Assembly: GCA_030754655.1 (NCBI GenBank)
Contig: JASLZX010000013.1
Coordinates: forward strand, 1 to 33,366
Length of the DNA: 33,366 nt
Reading direction: 5' to 3'
Source of the DNA: UBA8886 sp002731655
Lineage (GTDB): Archaea > Thermoplasmatota > Poseidoniia > MGIII > CG-Epi1
The position numbers were made by a program, and so were the translations under genes. A model generated the notes under the pieces. It was not told where the DNA came from and did not search any database. It saw only the letters and a list, made by a program, of their open reading frames with translations. The stretch's first letter is position 1; every line of letters starts with the position of its first letter. Of this stretch, positions 24,875 to 32,847 are shown piece by piece.

Positions 24875-25425
24875 TCAGCGGGGGTCTCGGCCGCCAGCCC
24901 CAGCAGCTGGAACGCGGCCATAACCAGCGAGTGGCGGATGGTGCCGTCGGCAATCAACCCGGGGATATCGCCAAGCGTCTGCAGCTCCACCTCGAGGTCC
25001 TCGCCCGGGTCGAGCGACTGCTTCCCGTCAGGCTTTACGCCCTGGATGACGACGGTGTGGCAGCGGTTTGTGTGGAAAGCGGGGTTGGGTGAAACAGACC
25101 CGAGGTACGAAACTTCGCCGCCGGTGTAACCCGTCTCCTCTTCGAGTTCGCGCACAGCAGCTTGCTCGGGGGTTTCGCCCTCCTCGATGACGCCGCCCGG
25201 AATCTCCAGTTCCACCTGCTGCGTCCCGAAACGGTATTGCCGAATCATCACCACTTCGCCCGCCTCCGTAAGCGAGATGACGTTGACCCAGTCATTGCAC
25301 TCGAGCAGGTAGAAGCTCAGCTCCTTTCCGGTGCGCGGGGAAGTCGCCTGCACCTCCTTGACGCGGAAGATGCGGAACTGGCCACGCTCTTCAGCTTCGC
25401 CGGTTTCCCACTTCTCGGGGCTCAA
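24871..25425 (-). CDS. Nudix hydrolase, ADP-ribose pyrophosphatase type
   Basis: The 184-residue protein has a complete Nudix box at residues 78-100 (Gly78, Glu84, the REL of 92-94, Glu96-Glu97, Gly99), preceded by MIRQYRFGTQQVELEIPGG, the ADP-ribose pyrophosphatase pattern. It would split ADP-ribose or a similar NDP-sugar to AMP and a sugar phosphate. No ATG is available; TTG 25425 overlaps the stop of the FKBP gene by 4 nt, so translation is probably coupled. The 3' end overlaps the convergent thiolase gene by 4 nt. Confidence 0.87.
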   Translation of the reverse strand: MSPEKWETGEAEERGQFRIFRVKEVQATSPRTGKELSFYLLECNDWVNVISLTEAGEVVMIRQYRFGTQQVELEIPGGVIEEGETPEQAAVRELEEETGYTGGEVSYLGSVSPNPAFHTNRCHTVVIQGVKPDGKQSLDPGEDLEVELQTLGDIPGLIADGTIRHSLVMAAFQLLGLAAETPAD

Positions 25426-26282
25426 ACAATGGCCGCGAGGGTGATGAAGAAAATCAGGTCCTGTCCGCCCAGCGCGTGCGATTCCGGGTTTGTGCCGTAG
25501 GCGTCCTGCGCAGGGATGCGCACCGCCAGCGTCTGCCCTTCGCGCATGCCGACCAGCTTGTTGTCGAAGCCGGGAATCATCTGCCGCTGGGCCTGACAGT
25601 TATCGTCGGGGACTCCGGTCGCCTCGCAGCCGACGTTGGGCGCCGTCAGCAGGTCGTAATGCTCGCTGGCGGACCCCTTGCGCGGGTAGTCTGACTTGAA
25701 GATGGACTCGATATTGGTGTCGAACAGGATACCGTCGCTGGCCTGGATTCCAGCGTACCAGACGTCGACAGAGTTGCCGTGCTGGGTGGTGTTGCCAAAC
25801 TCCCCGGAGGCGTTGACGTAGAGCCGCAGGCTGGTCGAGGTGGCGGGGTCGCCCTGCGAGCTGACGCGCAGCGTCGCGTAGAGCAGCCCGGCGTTGGGCG
25901 AAGTGACGTGCACCAGCAGCGGCAGCCGCTTGCCCAAGGCGACGTCGACCGATTCGAAGCCCGCCTCGACGGCAATGTCAAAGCCGCCATCGTTGGACTG
26001 GACTGCGACGTCGAAGCTGTCGCCGTGCGAGCCAGTGTTGCGCACCACCAGCACGAAGTCGCTCTGGCCACCCTGGCTGGTCTCGATGGTCTCCTGCAGG
26101 AATTCAGCCTCGACGCCGTAGGTGATGGTCGGCGCATCCTCGGGAATCAGGAACAGCACCACTCCAGCGAAGACACTCACAATCATCAGCGCGCCGAGCG
26201 CGAGCGCCACCGTCGGCCGGCCGCCTTGCGGGGCCGCGGTCCGTTCCGGCTTCTTTCCCTTGCGTATCCGTCTGGGTGCCAT
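25422..26282 (-). CDS. Membrane-anchored FKBP-type peptidyl-prolyl isomerase with N-terminal beta-sandwich domain
   Basis: The 286-residue protein has a Lys/Arg-rich start, one transmembrane helix (about 24-46), an Ig/NEW3-like domain (about 55-158, FVLVVRNTGSHGDSFDV) and a C-terminal FKBP domain (about 168-286). The FKBP part is recognised by VDVWYAGIQASDGILFDTN, MIPGFDNKLVGMREGQTLAVR, and PAQDAYGTNPESHALGGQDLIF. About 40 residues between strand and helix are an insertion containing two Cys (Cys219, Cys229). The orientation places the isomerase outside the membrane, where it could fold secreted proteins such as the S8 and M28 peptidases. It starts an operon with the Nudix gene. Confidence 0.82.
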   Translation of the reverse strand: MAPRRIRKGKKPERTAAPQGGRPTVALALGALMIVSVFAGVVLFLIPEDAPTITYGVEAEFLQETIETSQGGQSDFVLVVRNTGSHGDSFDVAVQSNDGGFDIAVEAGFESVDVALGKRLPLLVHVTSPNAGLLYATLRVSSQGDPATSTSLRLYVNASGEFGNTTQHGNSVDVWYAGIQASDGILFDTNIESIFKSDYPRKGSASEHYDLLTAPNVGCEATGVPDDNCQAQRQMIPGFDNKLVGMREGQTLAVRIPAQDAYGTNPESHALGGQDLIFFITLAAIV

Positions 26283-26303
26283 GGTGCCGCGCTACAAAAC
26301 CGC

Positions 26304-26312
26304 TTTACATAA
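26304..26312. promoter_or_regulatory. Shared TATA element for divergent FKBP and YgfZ genes
   Basis: TTTACATAA is TTATGTAAA on the other strand. Its centre is about 26 nt from the ATG of each divergent gene (26282 and 26334), so one element could serve both directions with leaderless transcripts. The whole intergenic gap is only 51 nt. Confidence 0.45.
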
Positions 26313-26333
26313 GGCTGGCGCTCTGCCGCCGCG

Positions 26334-27131
26334 ATGTGGAGCCTTGACTGGAACTGGCTCGCCTTCACCGGCAGTGAGCAGCGCGATTACCTCGAGCGGA
26401 TGCTCACCTGCTCTGTCGCCAGCCTCGCGCCGGGCAAGACGGCACACGGACTGCTGCTGTCGCGCACCGGGCGCACGCTGGGCGAGCTGTGGCTGCTCGC
26501 CGACGAGGACCACACGCTCGCCGGAATCGCCAGCGGCGGCGAGTCTGTCGTCGCGGAGCTGGAGAAATTCGTGCTCGCGGCTGACGTTGCCATCGAGCGC
26601 CTCGGCTGGGTGACCGTCGCCGAGCAGGCGGCGCTCGCCGACGGCTGGACCCCGGACGGCGACACCGTGCGCTTCCGTGCGCTGCTCGGCCAGTCAGTCA
26701 CCGCCGGCCCCGGCCTCTCGGCCGACGGCGAGCCGCAGCTGGCGCAACTGGCGCGGCTCGCTGCGGGCATCCCTGACTGGGACGCCGAAGGCGTCGCGCG
26801 GCGCAACCCGCTCGAGGCGGGACTCAGCGCGCTGGTGCCGGCTGAGGCAGGTTGCTACCCCGGGCAGGAAGTCGTTTCGAAGCTGCGGAACATGGGCGGG
26901 CTGCGCCGTCGCCTGACGCGGTTGCAGATCTCGGTGCCCGTGGAGACTGGCACCTTGCTGGAGCGCGACGGAAAGCCGGCGGGCGAGGTGACTAGCAGCG
27001 TGCTGCAGCCCGATGGGAGCGAGCTGGCACTGGGCTTCGTCAAGCGCCCGCGCGAGGGCGAGCGGCTTGCGGCCGGCGTAGCCGACGCGCTGGTGCTGGG
27101 GCCGGGGCTGCTCGACGACCTGCCGTTCTAG
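26334..27131 (+). CDS. ygfZ: YgfZ/IBA57-type folate-binding protein
   Basis: The 265-residue protein is a GcvT paralogue with the YgfZ signature GCYPGQE (173-179, Cys174), preceded by ARRNPLEAGLSALVPAE. Family members bind tetrahydrofolate and help repair or assemble Fe-S enzymes. The usual Lys before GCY is Ala172 here. The first 100 residues show LDWNWLAFTGSEQRDYLERML, typical of the folate-binding half. Length is slightly below E. coli YgfZ (about 326). Fe-S clients nearby may include the thiolase. It converges on proline dehydrogenase with a 4-nt overlap. Confidence 0.82.
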   Translation: MWSLDWNWLAFTGSEQRDYLERMLTCSVASLAPGKTAHGLLLSRTGRTLGELWLLADEDHTLAGIASGGESVVAELEKFVLAADVAIERLGWVTVAEQAALADGWTPDGDTVRFRALLGQSVTAGPGLSADGEPQLAQLARLAAGIPDWDAEGVARRNPLEAGLSALVPAEAGCYPGQEVVSKLRNMGGLRRRLTRLQISVPVETGTLLERDGKPAGEVTSSVLQPDGSELALGFVKRPREGERLAAGVADALVLGPGLLDDLPF

Positions 27132-28045
27132 CGGCGGCGGTGGTGCGAGCGCGAAAACATGGCGCGCAGCGTATGCCGCCAGATAGCGGGATTTTCGCGC
27201 ATGCGGCGCAGCGAGTAGGCGTACCACTCCGGCCCGAACGGGATGTAATACCGGACGCGGTGCCCTGAAGCCAGAAGCTGGTCGAGCGTAGGCTCGACCG
27301 GTACCCCCGAGAGCGCCTGGAACTCGTAGCGGTCGGGTGCGACCCCCAGTTCGGTGACCAGTGCCTCGCAGCGCTCGATGAGCCATAGATCGTGCGTCGC
27401 GAAGCAGGCGTAAGTGCCCTGCTCGAGCAGCTGCCGCGCGACCGCCATGAAGCTGTCGCGCACCTCCTGGAATTCCTGGAACGCAATCGCCTCCGGTTCT
27501 ATGTAGGCGCCCTTGCAGATACGCACGTTACTTCCCGCCCCCGCCAGGCCCCGCGCATCCTCCAGCGTGCGGCGCAGCGACGCCTGCAGGACGGTGCCGC
27601 AGCGTGGGTAGTATTCGCAGGCGCGGTGACACATCTCGAGCGTCGCCTGCGTGATGCTCGAGTCCTCCATGTCGAAACGCACGAAATTGTCGAATTCGCG
27701 CGCGCGGTCAAGGATGGCCGCAAGGTTGTCCCAGCAGAGTTCCGGGTCGATGCGCAACCCGAGCGCAGTGAGCTTGAGCGAGACGTTGCAATCCGCTCCG
27801 CGATTGGCGATGCCGTCCAGCGCTTCAAGGTAGGCGTCGCGGAACCGCAGCGTCGCCTCCGGTGCGCGGACTTCCTCGCCCAGCACGTCCAGGGTGCCTG
27901 CAAAGCCCAGCGTGTTCAGGTGTTTCGCCAGCGCAAGGCCATCCTCGAGCGAGTCGCCCGCGACGTAGCGCGCTGCGACGCGGCCGATAACGAAGCGCGG
28001 CAGCCATGGCGCGCTGCCGACCACCAGCCGTTCGAGCAGTCCCAT
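27128..28045 (-). CDS. Proline dehydrogenase (monofunctional, FAD-dependent)
   Basis: From ATG 28045 the product is 305 residues, the size of monofunctional bacterial PRODH. It shows NVSLKLTALGLRID (87-100), FDMEDSS (124-130), LQASLRRT (153-160), RICKGAYIE (175-183), CFATHD (214-219) and RYYIPFGPEWYAYSLRRM (265-282), the FAD and substrate-binding barrel motifs. It oxidises proline to pyrroline-5-carboxylate, passing electrons to the respiratory chain. An 88-codon open extension upstream is basic shadow sequence overlapping the divergent Icd gene. A GCTTTATTCC TATA-like box (28064-28073) is about 24 nt upstream of the chosen start. No P5C dehydrogenase gene is in the window. Confidence 0.92.
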   Translation of the reverse strand: MGLLERLVVGSAPWLPRFVIGRVAARYVAGDSLEDGLALAKHLNTLGFAGTLDVLGEEVRAPEATLRFRDAYLEALDGIANRGADCNVSLKLTALGLRIDPELCWDNLAAILDRAREFDNFVRFDMEDSSITQATLEMCHRACEYYPRCGTVLQASLRRTLEDARGLAGAGSNVRICKGAYIEPEAIAFQEFQEVRDSFMAVARQLLEQGTYACFATHDLWLIERCEALVTELGVAPDRYEFQALSGVPVEPTLDQLLASGHRVRYYIPFGPEWYAYSLRRMRENPAIWRHTLRAMFSRSHHRRR

Positions 28046-28080
28046 ATCCCCGTAGCGGGAGCGGGAATAAAGCAGTAGGC

Positions 28081-28090
28081 AGTTTATACT
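28081..28090 (+). promoter_or_regulatory. TATA-like box for icd
   Basis: AGTTTATACT is centred about 24 nt before the Icd ATG at 28109, which matches a leaderless transcript. Confidence 0.45.
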
Positions 28091-28108
28091 CACGCGAATG
28101 GGCGAGCG

Positions 28109-29335
28109 ATGGCCCCGGCGACGATTACCTGCCGCGACGGTGAACTCGCCGTTCCGGACGAGCCGATAATCCCGTTGATTATCGGCGACGGCATCGGTCA
28201 CGATGTGACGCCGGTCGCGCGCGACGTGCTCGACGCGGCGGTCGCGCGTGCCTACAGCGACCGGCGGCGCATTGCCTGGCGGGAAGTGCTCGCGGGCGAA
28301 GCGGCGCACACCGCGACCGGCGAGTGGCTGCCGGAAGCGACTCTGGAGGCGATTCGTACCCAGCTTGTCGCCTTGAAAGGACCATTGACGACACCGATCG
28401 GAGGCGGCTTCCGTTCGCTTAACGTGACGCTGCGGCAGCAGCTGGACCTGTTCGCCTGCGTCCGCCCCATCCGCTGGTTTGAGGGTGTCCCCAGCCCGGT
28501 AAAGGACCCGGGCGCGGTCGAGATGATTATCTTCCGCGAGAACTCGGAGGACGTCTACGCAGGCATCGAGTGGGAAGCTGGCTCGGCCGAGGCGCAGCGC
28601 GTCATCAACTTCCTGCAGTCGGAGATGGGCGTCACCAAAATCCGGTTCCCCGAGAGCTCGGGTATCGGCATCAAACCCATCTCACGTGAGGGGACTGAGC
28701 GCATCGTGCGCGCCGCGCTGCGATACGCAATCGCACACGACCAGCCCAACGTGACGCTGGTCCACAAGGGCAATATTATGAAATTTACGGAAGGGGGCTT
28801 CCGTGACTGGGGCTATGCGCTCGCAAAGGCCGAATTCGGTGCGGCCGAGCTGGATGGCGGGCCGTGGTGCACGCTGAAGAATCCGGAGACGGGCCGTGAT
28901 ATCATCATCAAGGACGTCATCGCCGACGCGATGCTCCAGCAATTGCTGACGCGCCCGCGCGAGTACAGTGTGCTGACGACGATGAACCTGAACGGCGACT
29001 ACATCTCCGACGCGCTGGCGGCGCAGGTGGGCGGCATCGGCATCGCGCCGGGTGCCAACATCAACTATGACACCGGCCACGCGCTCTTCGAGGCGACGCA
29101 CGGCACCGCGCCGAAATATGCGGGGCAGGACAAGGTGAACCCCGGCTCGGTAATCCTGAGCGGCGAGATGATGCTGCGCTACCTGGGCTGGAACGAGGCG
29201 GCCGACCTGGTCATCCGCGGCATCGCAGGCGCCATCACGGCGCGCAGCGTCACCTACGATTTCCACCGGCTAATGGAGGGCGCGACGCTGCTGAAGTGCA
29301 GCGAGTTCGGGCAGGCCGTCATCGACCACATGTGA
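28109..29335 (+). CDS. icd: Isocitrate dehydrogenase, NADP-dependent
   Basis: The 408-residue protein is very close to E. coli Icd throughout: IIGDGIGHDVTP, KGPLTTPIGGGFRSLNVTLRQ (contains the Ser113 equivalent), MIIFRENSEDVYAGIEW, TLVHKGNIMKFTEG, IIKDVIADAMLQQ, MNLNGDYISDALAAQVGG and THGTAPKYAGQDKVNPGS. The Lys-Tyr of PKYAGQDK are the residues that select NADP in the bacterial enzyme. It converts isocitrate to 2-oxoglutarate in the TCA cycle. Such similarity suggests bacterial ancestry of this gene. It diverges from proline dehydrogenase; their starts are 63 nt apart. Confidence 0.96.
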   Translation: MAPATITCRDGELAVPDEPIIPLIIGDGIGHDVTPVARDVLDAAVARAYSDRRRIAWREVLAGEAAHTATGEWLPEATLEAIRTQLVALKGPLTTPIGGGFRSLNVTLRQQLDLFACVRPIRWFEGVPSPVKDPGAVEMIIFRENSEDVYAGIEWEAGSAEAQRVINFLQSEMGVTKIRFPESSGIGIKPISREGTERIVRAALRYAIAHDQPNVTLVHKGNIMKFTEGGFRDWGYALAKAEFGAAELDGGPWCTLKNPETGRDIIIKDVIADAMLQQLLTRPREYSVLTTMNLNGDYISDALAAQVGGIGIAPGANINYDTGHALFEATHGTAPKYAGQDKVNPGSVILSGEMMLRYLGWNEAADLVIRGIAGAITARSVTYDFHRLMEGATLLKCSEFGQAVIDHM

Positions 29336-29361
29336 TTTAGACCCCCTGTTTTCGCGCCAGC

Positions 29362-30306
29362 ATGGACTGGCGCCCGCTGCCCGAGATACTCGATGCAGAG
29401 CAACTCGTCGAGCGTGCGCTCCACCGCGCCGCGAAGAAGCGCAGCGGTGCTTCCGACAACGCTGCGCGCAAGCTCTCTTCGCTCTCCGACAACCTTGCGG
29501 CGACGCTCGGCGCGATTGTCGACGATTTCCCGAGTCTGGACCAACTGCACCCGTTCGACCGCGACATCGTTGACCTTTCCGTCGGGCTGGACGAGCTGCG
29601 GCAGTCGCTGGGCGGCGTCGACTGGGCGCGCAAACAGCTCCAGAAGCTGGGCGGTCGCTTCACGTCGCAGGCGGCGCGCGCCCGCGGCGAGCGGGCGCGC
29701 CAGCTTCAGAAGCAGGGATACGGACGCCTGACTTCGGTGGTGCGGCAGGTCGCCGACCGGCTGGAATTCCTGCGCGATGCCCGGTCGGTACTGCGCAAGC
29801 TACCGGCGGTCGACCCGGAAACGCCGCTGGTGGCGATGGCGGGCGCGCCCAACGTTGGCAAATCGAGTCTGGTGCGCGCCATTTCCACCGGCCGACCTGT
29901 GGTGCGCGAATACCCGTTCACGACCAAGTCGGTGAGCCTGGGGCACATCACCGCCCGCTACCAGAAGATACAGGTGCTCGACACTCCTGGGCTGCTCGAC
30001 CGCCCTGACGCGGAGCGCAACAACATCGAGAAGCAGGGGCTCGCAGCGCTCGAGCATCTGGCGCCCGCTATTGCGTTCGTGACCGACGCTTCTGGAACTT
30101 CGGGCTACCCGCTCGAAGTCCAGCAAGCGCTGCGCGCCGAGCTGCGCGCACGCTACCCGCAGGCGCCCTGGCTTGAGGTGCGGGGCAAGTTCGACTTGGA
30201 GCAGGAGGCGCCCCTCGGGGAGGGTGCGCTGGCGGTCTCGGCCACGGAGGGAACTGGCGTCGACGAACTCAAGCAGGCGGTCATTGCGATGCTCCTCCCG
30301 GGCTAG
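29362..30306 (+). CDS. Nog1-like GTPase
   Basis: The 314-residue protein has an N-terminal NOG1-type helical domain of about 150 residues, then a G domain: G1 GAPNVGKSSL (161-170), a G2-like TTKS at 187-190, G3 DTPGLLDRP (207-215) followed by ERNNIEKQGLAALEHL, and G5 SATEGTGV (293-300). This order matches archaeal Nog1, a large-subunit ribosome assembly factor. The G4 motif, normally NKxD, reads GKFD (275-278), with Gly in place of Asn, so guanine specificity may be weakened. It lies 26 nt after icd and may be expressed with it. Confidence 0.85.
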   Translation: MDWRPLPEILDAEQLVERALHRAAKKRSGASDNAARKLSSLSDNLAATLGAIVDDFPSLDQLHPFDRDIVDLSVGLDELRQSLGGVDWARKQLQKLGGRFTSQAARARGERARQLQKQGYGRLTSVVRQVADRLEFLRDARSVLRKLPAVDPETPLVAMAGAPNVGKSSLVRAISTGRPVVREYPFTTKSVSLGHITARYQKIQVLDTPGLLDRPDAERNNIEKQGLAALEHLAPAIAFVTDASGTSGYPLEVQQALRAELRARYPQAPWLEVRGKFDLEQEAPLGEGALAVSATEGTGVDELKQAVIAMLLPG

Positions 30307-30330
30307 TTATGATTTTTTATACTGGTCGTC

Positions 30331-30353
30331 GAGAAATTTTCAGTCTATTTCTC
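30331..30353. terminator. T-rich region and hairpin between the GTPase and dtdA genes
   Basis: A T6 run (30313-30318) lies just past the GTPase stop. GAGAAAT (30331-30337) and ATTTCTC (30347-30353) form a 7-bp stem with a 9-nt loop that overlaps the dtdA stop. The pair can end both convergent transcripts. Confidence 0.45.
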
Positions 30354-31193
30354 ACGCTGTGGCAGCTCTTTCGAGCTGACGATTGCGATGCTATTTTTCC
30401 CGGCCCAGTCGCGCCAGCGCGTGACGGCGGATTTCGGCATCCCCTTGCGGTGCAGGTAAATCGCCCGGGCCCCCGAGCGCTCGAGCGCCGACCGTAGCAG
30501 CTCCGGCGTCAGCTGCTCAAGCGCGTATTTCGGGACCATGTGCCCGAAAACCGCTTCACGCTGGAGCGCGACGTCGCTGAAGCGCGGGGTATAGTGGCCG
30601 CCGCCGATGCCGATGAGTGCGATGCCGCTGGCCGGCTCGAGCGCGAGCAGCGCCCGTGCCAGTACTTCGGCCGGCTCGCGCAGCTCCCAGCGGCTCTCGT
30701 CGGAGCCGATTTCGACGAAGAAGGCCGGCGTTTCGAGCAGCGGCCCGTGGTGCGTCGCTTCGAAGCAGGCTTGGTAGCCGGCGGGCGCGGTGCGGGCGAT
30801 GGCGAGCAGCAGCCCGGTCATCCAGCCCGGCGCGGTCCCCGAGACCGCGCCGGGCGTTCCGCCATAGTCGGCACCGCCCCAGTTGCCGACAGGGTGCACC
30901 GTCAGGCTCGGTCGCCCGCTGGCCGCCTTGTGGCGCGACAGGAATGCGATGCATTCGGGGCTTTCGCCGAACTGCGCCGCCCACTCGCAGTCGATGTTTT
31001 CGGCGTGGAGGTGCAGCTCTGCGAGTGTCGCCATATGGGTGTCCGCTGCGCAGAAGCTGCCGCCGCCGTTGACGAGCCGCCATACGGGACTGCCCTGGAA
31101 TTCGCCATCTTCGCGCCAGTTTCCGAGCTCAAGCAGCCGCTCGCGCAGGTTGAGCGCGGCGCTGTCCGCCCGTGACGCGAGGATGAGGTTCAT
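30345..31193 (-). CDS. dtdA: D-aminoacyl-tRNA deacylase DtdA (GEK1 family)
   Basis: The 282-residue protein has the archaeal/plant DtdA motifs: VHPVGNWGGADYGG (99-112), FEATHHGPLLETPAFFVEIG (144-163) and GIGGGHYTPRFSDVAL (195-210). It frees tRNA from wrongly attached D-amino acids, using zinc. The conserved His of EATHHGP and GGHYTPR are candidate metal ligands. The gene begins 7 nt after the urocanase stop, so both are on one transcript. The C-terminal region ends in the basic ELPQREK. Confidence 0.92.
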   Translation of the reverse strand: MNLILASRADSAALNLRERLLELGNWREDGEFQGSPVWRLVNGGGSFCAADTHMATLAELHLHAENIDCEWAAQFGESPECIAFLSRHKAASGRPSLTVHPVGNWGGADYGGTPGAVSGTAPGWMTGLLLAIARTAPAGYQACFEATHHGPLLETPAFFVEIGSDESRWELREPAEVLARALLALEPASGIALIGIGGGHYTPRFSDVALQREAVFGHMVPKYALEQLTPELLRSALERSGARAIYLHRKGMPKSAVTRWRDWAGKNSIAIVSSKELPQREK

Positions 31194-31200
31194 GCGGCGC

Positions 31201-32847
31201 TCAATCGACCAGCCCGACCTGCATCCCGTGCTCGTCAGCGACTTCGCGGGCGCGGTCGTAGCCGGCGTCGACGTGCCGCATGATGCCGGTGCCGGGGTCG
31301 GTCGTCAGCACCCGCTCGAGGCGCGCCGCTGCTGCGTCGGTGCCGTCGGCGACGACAACCATCCCGGCGTGCAGCGAGTAGCCGATGCCGACGCCGCCGC
31401 CGTGGTGGAAGCTGACCCAGGTTGCGCCGGCGGCGACATTGAGCATCGCGTTCAGCAGTGGCCAGTCGGCGACCGCGTCGCTGCCGTCGCGCATCGCTTC
31501 GGTCTCGCGGTTCGGGCTCGCGACTGAGCCGCAGTCGAGGTGGTCGCGTCCAATCACGATGGGTGCGCTCACCCGCCCGGAGGCGACGAGCGCGTTGAAC
31601 GCCAGCCCCGCTTTCGCGCGATCGCCATAGCCGAGCCAGCAGATGCGCGACGGCAGTCCCTGGAATTTTATTTTTTCACGCGCCATCGTTATCCAGCGCA
31701 CGAGCGGCTCATCGTCGGGAAACAGTTCGAGAATCACGTCGTCGGTGGCGGCCAGGTCCGCGGGGTCGCCGCTCAACGCCACCCAGCGGAACGGCCCCTT
31801 GCCTTCGCAGAAGAGCGGCCGTACATACGCCGGGACGAAGCCGGGGAAGTCGAACGCGTTCGCGACCCCCGCTTCCTGCGCTCCAGCCCTGAGGTTGTTG
31901 CCGTAATCAAAAGTGTGCGCCCCCCGTTCTTGCAGGCTGAGCATTGCGCGCACGTGGTCTGCCATCGTTGCCAGACTGCGCTGCTGGTATGCCGCGTCGT
32001 CGTTTTCGCGCAGCGCGACCGCCGCGTCGAGCGCGAGTCCGCGCGGGACGTAGCCATTGAGCGGGTCATGCGCCGAAGTCTGGTCGGTCAGCAGGTCGGG
32101 AACAATGTCACGCTCGATGAGCCGCTCGAGCAGGTCGGCGGCATTGGCGACGACGCCGACGCTGCGAGCCTTGCCCGCATCGCGCCACTTGAGTGCGAGG
32201 TCGATCGCCGCGTCAATATCGTCGCTGATTTCGTCGCAGTAGTCGCTCGCGAGCCGCTTTTCGATGCGGCTGCGGTCAACGTCGGCGGCGAGGAATGTCG
32301 CGCCCGCCATCGTCGCCGCGAGCGGCTGCGCGCCGCCCATTCCACCGAGGCCGCCGCTGACGATGAGGCGGCCTGCCAGCGAGCCGTCGAAATGCTGGCG
32401 GCCGGCTTCGACAAAGGTCTCGTAGGTGCCCTGCAAAATGCCCTGCGATCCGATGTAGATCCAGGAGCCGGCGGTCATCTGCCCGTACATCATCAGCCCC
32501 TTGCGCTCCAGCTCGTGGAAGTGCTCCCACGTCGCCCAGTTGCCGACCAGGTTGGCGTTGGCAATCAGCACCCGCGGTGCGTCCGCATGCGTGCGGAAGA
32601 CGCCGACCGGCTTGCCCGATTGCACCAGCAGCGTTTCGTCGCCTTTGAGCTCGCGCAATGTGCGGACGATGGCGTGGTAGCAGTCCCAGTTGCGCGCCGC
32701 CTTGCCACGGCCGCCGTAGACCACTAGCTCATCCGGGTTTTCCGCGACTTCGGGGTCGAGGTTGTTCATCAGCATCCGCAGAGCCGCTTCCTGCTCCCAG
32801 CCCTTGCAGCTGAGCTCGCTCCCACGCGGCGCCCGGATGGGTTCCAT
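31201..32847 (-). CDS. hutU: Urocanate hydratase
   Basis: From ATG 32847 the protein has 548 residues, matching bacterial HutU (about 555). It contains YGQMTAGSWIYIGSQGILQG (121-140), SGGLGGMGGAQPLAATMAG (164-182, NAD binding) and RICWLGYGDRAK with Cys403, equivalent to the reactive cysteine next to the NAD site. It hydrates urocanate to imidazolonepropionate, the second step of histidine breakdown. The frame is open 42 codons upstream, but the sequence there has no family similarity. A GATAAACC TATA-like element lies about 22 nt upstream. hutH, hutI and hutG are not in the window. Confidence 0.95.
   Translation of the reverse strand: MEPIRAPRGSELSCKGWEQEAALRMLMNNLDPEVAENPDELVVYGGRGKAARNWDCYHAIVRTLRELKGDETLLVQSGKPVGVFRTHADAPRVLIANANLVGNWATWEHFHELERKGLMMYGQMTAGSWIYIGSQGILQGTYETFVEAGRQHFDGSLAGRLIVSGGLGGMGGAQPLAATMAGATFLAADVDRSRIEKRLASDYCDEISDDIDAAIDLALKWRDAGKARSVGVVANAADLLERLIERDIVPDLLTDQTSAHDPLNGYVPRGLALDAAVALRENDDAAYQQRSLATMADHVRAMLSLQERGAHTFDYGNNLRAGAQEAGVANAFDFPGFVPAYVRPLFCEGKGPFRWVALSGDPADLAATDDVILELFPDDEPLVRWITMAREKIKFQGLPSRICWLGYGDRAKAGLAFNALVASGRVSAPIVIGRDHLDCGSVASPNRETEAMRDGSDAVADWPLLNAMLNVAAGATWVSFHHGGGVGIGYSLHAGMVVVADGTDAAAARLERVLTTDPGTGIMRHVDAGYDRAREVADEHGMQVGLVD

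Noticed and set aside
28046..28309. 88-residue N-terminal extension of proline dehydrogenase
   Set aside because: It is basic, without family similarity, overlaps the divergent icd gene, and a TATA-like box sits in the middle of it, ahead of ATG 28045.
31540..32727. 395-codon open frame antisense to urocanase
   Set aside because: The sense frame is unmistakably HutU; the antisense translation is Arg/Ala/Val-rich with no recognisable domain.
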